This document shows positions 44,789 to 51,622 of a stretch of 64,000 nucleotides of DNA, in pieces (the stretch's first letter is position 1; the number at the start of each line of letters is the position of its first letter). Position numbers and translations under genes: made by a program. The notes under the pieces are model-generated. The model did not search any database. It was given only the letters and a program-made list of their open reading frames with translations, and was not told the DNA's origin. Source of the stretch: Lachnospiraceae bacterium (GTDB taxonomy: Bacteria > Bacillota > Clostridia > Lachnospirales > Lachnospiraceae); contig JAPJQL010000017.1 in assembly GCA_030825115.1 (NCBI GenBank), positions 1 to 64,000 on the forward strand, given 5' to 3'.

Positions 44789-45029
44789 GTCCATGAAGCC
44801 ACAGGGGCGGGGCAGGCCGGTGAGTGCAGCACCATGCTGCGGAATGGGGATATCTAGGGATTTGAAATTTTGCTAAATACATCAGAAAAAGCAGCAAAAC
44901 TCGCTGAAAAACCGCTCAAACAATGCTGCTTTTTCTGATAACGCAAAATTTTAAATCCTAAGATTTCCCGAATTCCTTGCAAAGTGTGCTGCACTCACCG
45001 GCCTGCCCCGCCTCTGTGGCTTCATGGAC
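44789..45029. repeat. 241-bp near-perfect palindrome (MITE-like or structured RNA)
   Basis: Outer arms 44789-44832 and 44986-45029 are 44 bp with one mismatch. Second arms 44855-44873 and 44943-44960 (around GATTT.AAATTTTGC) and perfect inner arms 44881-44895 and 44925-44939 (ATCAGAAAAAGCAGC) share the same centre near 44909. The whole element can fold as one hairpin. There is no coding frame and no obvious target-site duplication. Confidence 0.88.
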
Positions 45030-45061
45030 TGTGCTCTGGCGGCCACTGTTTAAAAACATAA

Positions 45062-45156
45062 CTCAGTCGGAGGGGTGAAATTCTTTTGAGAATTGTTTGT
45101 GTTATGCATGAAAGCTGCTATAATGAAAACAGGAAGCCAAATGATCTGATGCATAA
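45062..45156 (+). repeat. 95-bp direct repeat, copy 1, carrying a promoter
   Basis: Matches 47577-47671 with two mismatches in 95. It contains a small hairpin (AATTCT TTTG AGAATT), a promoter-like TTGTGT-16 bp-TATAAT (-10 at 45119-45124), and an inverted pair TTATGCAT (45102-45109)/ATGCATAA (45149-45156) around the -10. It feeds the HprK-like gene. Confidence 0.9.
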
Positions 45157-45178
45157 GCAAGATAGTAACTTGTAAACT

Positions 45179-45281
45179 GTATAGAGGATGAAGATCATAG
45201 AGATAACTTCCAGATGTATGACTCCTCTATACTACTAAAAAGAATAAGCCCAGATCCTGTATATCTGGGGATATGCTTATT
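45179..45281 (+). promoter_or_regulatory. Structured leader of the HprK-like gene (two hairpins)
   Basis: Hairpin 1: GTATAGAGGA (45179-45188) with TCCTCTATAC (45223-45232). Hairpin 2: AATAAG (45243-45248), then CCCAGAT/ATCTGGG, then CTTATT (45276-45281). The RBS AGGGAGG follows at 45287-45293. Neither hairpin has a T-run, so control of stability or translation is more likely than termination. Confidence 0.55.
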
Positions 45282-45299
45282 ATGCGAGGGAGGTATTAT

Positions 45300-46316
45300 A
45301 TGAGAGCGGGGTATCAATATTGCAATATTTTTTGGCAGGTAGATGGCGTTGATCTGGTTGATCAAAAGGGAAAAGAGTTACTAGGCGATTATTTTAAACC
45401 TAGTAAAGAGGAACACTGTGATTTTGAAATTAGACTAGTAAATGAAAATAATGAAGAAAAATTTGAAATCGTGCGGTATGGTAGGTTGATTGTGATTCAT
45501 AACAGTAAAAAACCGGAGGTTCATGAGGAAGGTAGATGTTTGGATAATGGGTTAACAAGACTTATTTATAATCTGACAACAAAAAGTGTTTATCATATAA
45601 ATTATCTTAACAATAAAATTACGATATATAACAAAGATTTAAGTGCTTTGTCAAAAGATTATATCAGGGTTACAAGAGATATAGTGAAGCTTTATGTTCA
45701 GAAGAAGCATGGTATCATGCTACATGCGGCTACAGTAAAAAAAGGGGATAAAGGGATTGTTTTTGTTGGTTCAAAGGGCTGCGGGAAAACGACATTATCT
45801 TTGAACTTAATATATCAATATGGTTATGAGGAGGTTTCAAGGGATCGGACATTTATTATAAAAGAGCCAGGTGGATTAATGGCATACGGCTGGCCCAATT
45901 ACTATAATCTTACATATAGAACCATATCATCCTTTGAAGACACTAAAATGCTGCTACCTGGCAAATATGTGGGTTTGAATCCTGATGAATTGGATGCAAT
46001 TAATGAAAAGAAGCAGTTGATTGCTTCGGAAATCAATATAACGAAAAAAGCCACAAGAGTCCTTGTGGACAGGATTGTTTTTTTGAAAAATTTAAATATT
46101 GGAGGGGATAAGACAGTAGATGAAATATTGTCAGAAAGTGCGTATACGCCATTTGATTTAAATTATCCTGATTGGTATAGCCAGATACCTGTCAATGCGA
46201 GTGATTATGAAAAGACAATAGAATTATATCAGAATTTATCCAAAATACCTAACAATAAATTAGTTGAATGGAAACAAATAGATGATGCAGTAAAGCAATT
46301 AGTAGTGGAAGTGTGA
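45300..46316 (+). CDS. HPr-kinase-like P-loop protein (HprK/PEPCK-type fold), orphan
   Basis: 338 residues. The C-terminal half has LHAATV followed by the P-loop FVGSKGCGKTTLSLNL (about residues 158-173 of this start) and EEVSRDRTF, the arrangement of HprK-related kinases; the MAYGWPNYYNLT block also fits. True HPr kinases are longer-conserved and sit near other genes, so this is a relative. Such relatives occur in some peptide natural-product clusters, but no peptide-modifying partner is seen here. Start ATG 45300 has AGGGAGG six bases upstream; two earlier ATGs lack a site. AT-rich compared with the core. Confidence 0.7.
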   Translation: MRAGYQYCNIFWQVDGVDLVDQKGKELLGDYFKPSKEEHCDFEIRLVNENNEEKFEIVRYGRLIVIHNSKKPEVHEEGRCLDNGLTRLIYNLTTKSVYHINYLNNKITIYNKDLSALSKDYIRVTRDIVKLYVQKKHGIMLHAATVKKGDKGIVFVGSKGCGKTTLSLNLIYQYGYEEVSRDRTFIIKEPGGLMAYGWPNYYNLTYRTISSFEDTKMLLPGKYVGLNPDELDAINEKKQLIASEINITKKATRVLVDRIVFLKNLNIGGDKTVDEILSESAYTPFDLNYPDWYSQIPVNASDYEKTIELYQNLSKIPNNKLVEWKQIDDAVKQLVVEV

Positions 46317-46327
46317 AAAGGGATAGT

Positions 46328-46549
46328 ATGGACAAGATAGTATGTTCATGCATAAGAAATTGGAGACATTATATAGAGTGCTCCCATCAGAAATTAATTG
46401 AATATAATCGCGAACCTAAAGTAGGTGATGTAATGACAGGCTATGAATATCTTGAAGATTATCAAGGTAATGATGTAGTACTGCATCAAGGGGCGCAGCC
46501 AAACCGATTAAGGTGGCAGGATTTTTGGATTGCAATAATAAAATTATAA
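46328..46549 (+). CDS. Small protein truncated by IS insertion, unknown function
   Basis: 73 codons (MDKIVCSCIRNWRHYIECSH...), starting at ATG 46328 with AAAAGGG upstream, 11 bp after the HprK-like gene. Three Cys lie in the first 20 residues. No family is recognised. The stop codon TAA (46547-46549) lies inside the left terminal repeat of the IS remnant (from 46545), so the natural C-terminus is probably missing. Confidence 0.55.
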   Translation: MDKIVCSCIRNWRHYIECSHQKLIEYNREPKVGDVMTGYEYLEDYQGNDVVLHQGAQPNRLRWQDFWIAIIKL

Positions 46550-47576
46550 CTTCTCGGAATCTCACTGAAAGAGGTTCCCACTGAAAATTGACAACAGAAT
46601 ATTGTGCCGAAAAAGAAATTAGCGAGAAATGGACATAAACATTAGACATAGTGTGTACTATGCCTTGAAAAATCTTCTGTATAGAAGTAAGATATCAATC
46701 TTAATAATGTATTTTGAAATGCATCGACAGAGGGCATTTTCCAGGCATCAAGGTGTTGCAGCATCATGATGCCATAGAGGCGGCAGTACCACATCTTTGT
46801 AGAGCAGTGCCTGCCGTCTTCTAATCTATAGTCCTCTTTCTCACGCTTATTGGAGCGTTCCACGGAAGTTCTTCCGTCATATTCCTTTTTCCATGCTTTG
46901 CTGTCCCTTGGCGGTATGTTAAACAATCTTGGATTATCCGCAGTGAAGATATGTACGGTTCTGCCGTACTTAGCCGGGGAGCAGGGATGTTCACAGAAAC
47001 AGCCCTGTTTCCGGCTGGACTTTGGACACCGGTATTTGGCGCGGTGTTTGGCAGCCTCATACCCATCTTTGTGCATATGTAAGCCCAACTTGCAGACAGG
47101 AACTCCATTTTCATCGATGGTGAAATCGTCTTTATAAGTGAAATGTTCGGTATGTCCGGGATTAAGGTCAATAAAGGGCGTGATGTTTTCCCGGCTGCAG
47201 TAATCGTAAACCGGATAGGCATCGTGGGCAGGATCCAGAAGGAGCTTTTCTATATAAAACTCTGGAAGGTATGCTTTCATAGTAAAAAAGGATGGAGAAA
47301 GGAAAGCATATCATGCCGGGAAGCCCGTTCCAAAAGGGGAAATACAGGGAGGTCACTATGGGAATCGGATGCCACAACATGTAGAGATGGTAACCGAAGA
47401 AATAGCATTCCCTGTGGGAATCCCAGCCCCAGTTACAGTCAGGCTGGGAGTAATGCCGTTTGCAATTGCAGGAAGTACGGCCTTTTTCTTTACACTTGCA
47501 GATCCTCTTTTTCCGCTGCTGTGCAGCAGTGCGGACAGGAGTACCGTCCCCCGGGCTGAAGATTCCGAGAAGTTAT
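46545..47576 (-). mobile_element. Insertion sequence remnant with 17-bp inverted ends
   Basis: ATAACTTCTCGGAATCT (46545-46561) is repeated inverted as AGATTCCGAGAAGTTAT (47560-47576), a perfect 17-bp match. Between them lies a decayed DDE transposase on the minus strand. The transposase N-terminal part is absent although the right end is present, so the element is internally deleted. No target duplication is seen; copy 2 of the 95-bp repeat starts at the next base, 47577. Confidence 0.82.
46642..47574 (-). pseudogene. Decayed DDE transposase
   Basis: The longest intact frame (46642-47280) gives MKAYLPEF, IDLNPGH, FTYKDDF, KYGRTVH and RTSVERSNKREKEDYRLEDGRH, the C-terminal half of a transposase common in Lachnospiraceae. 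Upstream the frame continues only through shifts: DLPVFPLLERASRHDM in a second frame (the shift is at a run of six T where seven are expected, near 47285) and SQPDCNWGWDSHRECYFFGYHLYM in a third (shift near 47375). A stop at the right IS end cuts off the N-terminus. IS family not assigned. Confidence 0.82.
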
Positions 47577-47671
47577 CTCAGTCGGAGGGGTGAAATTCTT
47601 TTGAGAATTGTTTGTGTTATGCATGAAAGCTGGTATAATGAAAACAGGAAGCCAAATGACCTGATGCATAA
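47577..47671 (+). repeat. 95-bp direct repeat, copy 2, carrying a promoter
   Basis: Second copy of the element at 45062-45156, directly abutting the right IS end. Its -10 TATAAT is at 47634-47639 and the inverted pair TTATGCAT/ATGCATAA at 47617-47624 and 47664-47671. It feeds the small lipoprotein gene at 47720. Confidence 0.9.
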
Positions 47672-47719
47672 CTGCGTATTTATGAAACGGACAAATCAGG
47701 ATTTTGAGGAGGTGTTTTT

Positions 47720-48088
47720 TTGAAAAAAACTTTATCAATAGTTTTGACATTGGCATTTCTTTTTACCTTAGTCGGTTGTGGTGGAAAAAAAGACCTGTAT
47801 GCAGGTGTTACGCCAGCAATAAAGTTGGGAAATTGGGAATACTATGCACCCTATATGCCGGTAGATGATTTGCCCGAAGATTATGTATATGCTGGGACGC
47901 TTACAAAAGAAGAAGCAAATAATACGGGGTTGGAAGGCTGCAAATATTATTATTTGCAGTATATTGATTCGATTCCTGATATTTTTGTATACCAGGAATG
48001 TGGAACTCCTGTTGATGAAAATACAATAGACTCGGAAAAACTACAGTGGGCCTATGTACAATGGGTACATCCGTATGAAAACGAGTAA
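47720..48088 (+). CDS. Small lipoprotein, unknown function
   Basis: 122 residues starting at TTG 47720, seven bases after GAGGAGG. A lipoprotein signal (KKTLSIVLTLAFLFTLVGC, Cys20) precedes an acidic, Tyr-rich mature part (WEYYAPYMPVDDLPEDYVYAGTL). No family recognised. It is the first gene after copy 2 of the promoter repeat. Confidence 0.72.
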   Translation: MKKTLSIVLTLAFLFTLVGCGGKKDLYAGVTPAIKLGNWEYYAPYMPVDDLPEDYVYAGTLTKEEANNTGLEGCKYYYLQYIDSIPDIFVYQECGTPVDENTIDSEKLQWAYVQWVHPYENE

Positions 48089-48145
48089 AGACAAGCAGGA
48101 GATAAAGACATCGTATTTTAAAAGTCGTAGAGGAAGGAGATAAAT

Positions 48146-48358
48146 GTGTTATTATCAATTTTAGCAGGGATTGGCATTTGTATGATGGGTATATTCATTG
48201 TTCTGAAACCAGATTTGGTTTGGAAGTTCACAGAAAAATGGAAATCTTATCGGGCAGATGAACCATCTGATTTCTATCTGAAAAGTACAAAGCTGGGTGG
48301 CGTTCTATTTCTGCTATGCGGAGTCCTTATGATTGTACTTCCGCTGATTTTAGAGTAA
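48146..48358 (+). CDS. Small two-helix membrane protein (DUF6199-like)
   Basis: 70 residues with two transmembrane helices around a polar middle (LKPDLVWKFTEKWKSYRADEPSDFY). The pattern P..W..TE.WK...PS..Y and GGVLFLLCGVLMI resembles the DUF6199 family; assignment is from memory. Start GTG 48146, with AAGGAGA upstream. Confidence 0.62.
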   Translation: MLLSILAGIGICMMGIFIVLKPDLVWKFTEKWKSYRADEPSDFYLKSTKLGGVLFLLCGVLMIVLPLILE

Positions 48359-48417
48359 CAAGTTCTGGGCAGTTGAGCAGAACACGAAAACGAAATTTTG
48401 GTAAGGAGGAACTGAAT

Positions 48418-48837
48418 ATGACAACATCCAATGTAAAGGTTATGATCCAGTGCGATATTCATAAGGTCTGGGAAACGGTATTGGCAGTGGAACGTTATCA
48501 TACGTGGCGGAGTGATGTGAGCAAAACAGAGGTGACAGGGGAAAAGCAGTTTATAGAGTATGCCTCCAATGGCTATGCAACAACGTTTACGATCACCAAG
48601 TCTGAACCGCAGAGCCGCTGGGAACTTGATGTGGACAACAGCCATACAAAAGGGCATTGGACTTTTGTATTTGTGTCCAAAGGCAGTGAAACACAAATCG
48701 ACTTTACAGCGTGTGTAACAGCAAAACAGCTTTCTATGAGACCGGTCGGCAAAAGCGTATTTGAACAAACGTATTTGAAAAAGGCGCAGACACAATTTGC
48801 AGCAGATTTAAAAACAGTTTTTGATGAGCGACTGTAA
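48418..48837 (+). CDS. SRPBCC-fold (polyketide cyclase/START-like) protein
   Basis: 139 residues. The pattern of a ligand-binding START-like fold is visible: IQCDIHKVWETVLAVERYHTWRSDVSKTEV at the N-terminus and a C-terminal helix (FEQTYLKKAQTQFAADLKTVFDERL). The ligand is unknown. Start ATG 48418 follows AAGGAGG; the open frame reads further upstream but without a site. Confidence 0.78.
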   Translation: MTTSNVKVMIQCDIHKVWETVLAVERYHTWRSDVSKTEVTGEKQFIEYASNGYATTFTITKSEPQSRWELDVDNSHTKGHWTFVFVSKGSETQIDFTACVTAKQLSMRPVGKSVFEQTYLKKAQTQFAADLKTVFDERL

Positions 48838-48865
48838 ATGAATTATTAGATGGAGGTACATAACT

Positions 48866-49198
48866 ATGAAGGACATGATTGCATACTGTGGATTGGACTG
48901 TGAAAAATGCGATGCATATCTTGCAACAGTCAATGATGACCAGATGCTGCGTGAGAAAACTGCAAAACTATGGGCCGAGTTAAACCATGCCCCCATCTTG
49001 CCTGAACATATCAACTGTGAAGGCTGTCGTGTTGACGGGGTGAAAACGGTATACTGTGACCGTCTCTGCGGCATTCGTCAGTGTGCGCTGAAAAAGGGTG
49101 TGACGACATGTGGCAGCTGCCAGGATCTGGAAAAATGTCAGACGATTGGAATGCTGATTTCAAACAATCCTGCCGCCCTGGAAAATCTGAAAGGATAG
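48866..49198 (+). CDS. DUF3795 cysteine-rich protein
   Basis: 110 residues with ten or more Cys in paired patterns (YCGLDCEKCDAY, NCEGCR, YCDRLCGIRQCALKKG, TCGSCQDLEKC), characteristic of DUF3795, probably metal-binding. Function unknown. GGAGG precedes ATG 48866. Confidence 0.85.
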   Translation: MKDMIAYCGLDCEKCDAYLATVNDDQMLREKTAKLWAELNHAPILPEHINCEGCRVDGVKTVYCDRLCGIRQCALKKGVTTCGSCQDLEKCQTIGMLISNNPAALENLKG

Positions 49199-49208
49199 GA
49201 GGGTATCT

Positions 49209-49679
49209 ATGTGGCTTCTCGTTATTTTAATAGTTATGTTTTTAGTTATTCCAGGCTTCTTTTTCTTATTAGGCAGGAATGCCGCAATAAACAGAGACAT
49301 TTTCAGGAGAAAATATTGCTTCGCTGCTAAAATATTCCTGGGGGTATATATGATATTTGAGGGTTGTTTTTTATTCCCTGTAAAAAGCGAACAGTCGCCT
49401 CTTGACTTTATCAAACTATATTTATTGATCGTTTCTTATGCCATTTTGGGGTTGGGGCTTGCAGGCGTCTACGGACCGAAAAAAGAAAAAGTCATATATC
49501 CTTTGACCCTGGTTTTGACAGCTGCAGGAATGGCGTGCAGATATCTGTTAGAGTACGGAGAGGTTTCAAATACCTATAATTTTACAGTGCTCAATGTGGC
49601 AGTATATCTTGCAGTGATGCCGGCATTTACAGTTCTTGCCTATCATTACATTGTTAAACACATGGAGGAAATCACATGA
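49209..49679 (+). CDS. Integral membrane protein, unknown function
   Basis: 156 residues with about four transmembrane helices (roughly 2-21, 40-57, 70-87, 130-148). No family recognised. It overlaps the start of the next gene by 4 bp (ATGA), so the two are coupled. Confidence 0.65.
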   Translation: MWLLVILIVMFLVIPGFFFLLGRNAAINRDIFRRKYCFAAKIFLGVYMIFEGCFLFPVKSEQSPLDFIKLYLLIVSYAILGLGLAGVYGPKKEKVIYPLTLVLTAAGMACRYLLEYGEVSNTYNFTVLNVAVYLAVMPAFTVLAYHYIVKHMEEIT

Positions 49680-50053
49680 CGATGGAGGAATTTGTTTATT
49701 TTGAGAAAATGCCGGAAATGCTTTCTGTTTATAAGGTCTTGAGAAATCAATTGGAGCAAAGATATGCAGATGATTTTTCGGTAAAGGTTACTAAAACGCA
49801 GATTTCATTTCGCAACCGATATGTATTTGCCATGGCTTCCCTGCCATATCGAAAGATCAAAGGCTGGCCGAAAGAATACTTATTGGTGTCTTTTGGACTG
49901 TCTTATAAGAAAGAAGCGCTTCGTATTGCCCAATGCGTAGAGGCCTATCCAAATCGATGGACTCATCATGTGCTTATTCAGAATGAAGCGGAGATCGATG
50001 ATGAGCTTATGGGCTGGATTGACGAAGCGTTTCAGTTTTCAGCTGTGAAGTGA
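49676..50053 (+). CDS. DUF5655-domain protein
   Basis: 125 residues. The blocks GWPKEYLLVSFGL, YPNRWTHHVLI and ELMGWIDEAFQFS match DUF5655. Function unknown. RBS GGAGG within the preceding gene's end. The next gene converges, ending 11 bp away, with no terminator visible between them. Confidence 0.75.
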   Translation: MTMEEFVYFEKMPEMLSVYKVLRNQLEQRYADDFSVKVTKTQISFRNRYVFAMASLPYRKIKGWPKEYLLVSFGLSYKKEALRIAQCVEAYPNRWTHHVLIQNEAEIDDELMGWIDEAFQFSAVK

Positions 50054-50064
50054 GTGTTTCCTTT

Positions 50065-51591
50065 TCATGATTTTTCTTTGTATTTTTCCGGAATCATTCT
50101 GTCCTTTGTGTTCTGCTCAAAGCTATAGGCAATGCGCATCAGCGTTTCATCGTCATGCTCCCTGGCGATGAAGGTTGCGCCTCTTGGAGTACCGTCTTCC
50201 AGAGCGCCCATTGGAACCGTGACTTCCGGGTAACCTGCCACGGCGGGCATTATGACGCCTTCGTTATCGATAAACACGATGGCATCCAGTTTGTGTTCTT
50301 CCAGCGCCTGATTGAGGCGGGCTTTTGCCTGTGCGACGATTGAGGCGGTTTTTGTCCTGTCAATCTTCTGAACATCGTTTGCCTCTTCAATCAAATCCTG
50401 TCCATACTTCGCCCTTCTGCCCATGTCTTTTTTGTTAAAGTCAATCAACTGGTCAAGGGTTTTGACCGGCGCATCATAGGTGGTCAGATAGTGGTTTAAA
50501 TCACTCCTGAAGTCCTGATTGATGATAAACTCATTGTCAATGCCGCTTTCGTCCAGGCGAATGGAAACGACTGTTGCACCGGCCATCTTCAGCTTACTTA
50601 TCAGCTTGTCCTCGTGCTTCTCACCGATCAGGCCAATCCGCCTGCCTTTCAGAAAGTCTGCATCCAGTTCCAGAGACAGCTTCTTTGACGGATCTGCAAC
50701 TAAGGCGTTATAAAGCAGTATCGCATCCTTTACCGTTTTTGCCATTGGTCCTGCCGTGTCCATGGTGGAGGAGAGGGGAATCACCCCCTGGGCCAAGATT
50801 GCATCCTTTGTGGGCTTAAAGCCCACAATAGAATGAATCGCCGACGGGGCAATGATGGAGCCTGTTGTTTCTGTCCCGATGGCGACAGCAGACAGGTTGG
50901 CTGCCACGGCGGCTCCGCTGCCGGAGCTGGAGCCGGAAGGAGATAATAAAACCGGGTCAAACGGGTTGTGGGTTTGTCCTGCCTTTGAGCTGTACCCGCT
51001 GGGCATTCTGGTGTCCATAAAGTTTGCCAGCTCCGACAGGTTTGATTTTCCCAAAATCACCGCGCCATTTTCCAGAAGCCGTTCTACCAAAGGGGCATTT
51101 TTTGCGGGCACAAAGTCCTTAAGTGCGTAGGTTCCTCCGCTGGTGGGCATATCATTGGTGTTGATGTTGTCCTTGATCAGCACTGGGATTCCTGTCATAT
51201 TTTTGCCTTTATCGGGGCTTGCATCACGGGCTCTTGCCTGCTCCACAGCTTTTGGATTGATCTCAGCTACTGCGTTAAGCCCCTGTTCTCCGGCATCGTA
51301 GGTGCGGATCCTGTCCAGATAAAAAGCCGTCAATTCCTCGTAGCTCAACTTACCCTGGATAATGGCTGACTGGATTTCCTCAATGGATTTTTCCATGATG
51401 AGGTTTTCCTTCGCACGGATCTTGTCCAGGTCCAGCCCGGCCAGCTGTTTGTCGATCTGTGCCGTTTGATGTTCTTTGTTATAGGCAATCCGCTCCTCGC
51501 CTTTGGGCATCATACTGTTTACAAGCCAAAAAATTCCGATGCCGCCGGCTAAAAGCAGTGCAGGCAATATAAGTATCATTTTTTTCATCAT
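50065..51591 (-). CDS. Membrane-anchored amidase-signature hydrolase
   Basis: 508 residues. An N-terminal hydrophobic segment (about 4-25) anchors an amidase-signature domain outside the cell. The Ser-cisSer-Lys triad is readable: Lys140 in PVLIKDN, Ser222 in the SGSSSGSGAA stretch and Ser245 in ETTGSI. The canonical GGSSGGS is altered to SGSSSGS. It is not GatA: GatA is cytoplasmic and has no anchor. Last gene of a five-gene operon. Start ATG at 51591 or 51588. Confidence 0.85.
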   Translation of the reverse strand: MMKKMILILPALLLAGGIGIFWLVNSMMPKGEERIAYNKEHQTAQIDKQLAGLDLDKIRAKENLIMEKSIEEIQSAIIQGKLSYEELTAFYLDRIRTYDAGEQGLNAVAEINPKAVEQARARDASPDKGKNMTGIPVLIKDNINTNDMPTSGGTYALKDFVPAKNAPLVERLLENGAVILGKSNLSELANFMDTRMPSGYSSKAGQTHNPFDPVLLSPSGSSSGSGAAVAANLSAVAIGTETTGSIIAPSAIHSIVGFKPTKDAILAQGVIPLSSTMDTAGPMAKTVKDAILLYNALVADPSKKLSLELDADFLKGRRIGLIGEKHEDKLISKLKMAGATVVSIRLDESGIDNEFIINQDFRSDLNHYLTTYDAPVKTLDQLIDFNKKDMGRRAKYGQDLIEEANDVQKIDRTKTASIVAQAKARLNQALEEHKLDAIVFIDNEGVIMPAVAGYPEVTVPMGALEDGTPRGATFIAREHDDETLMRIAYSFEQNTKDRMIPEKYKEKS

Positions 51592-51622
51592 CGCATCCTT
51601 TCGTGCTTTTGGCAGCTTTCAT

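Noticed and set aside
44789..45029. Simple bidirectional terminator
   Set aside because: The inner stem has a T tract only within the stem itself, and the 44-bp outer arms far exceed terminator needs.
45062..47671. Lasso-peptide or other complete RiPP cluster around the HprK-like gene
   Set aside because: No cyclase, leader peptidase, radical SAM enzyme or exporter is present between the repeats; only the kinase relative supports it.
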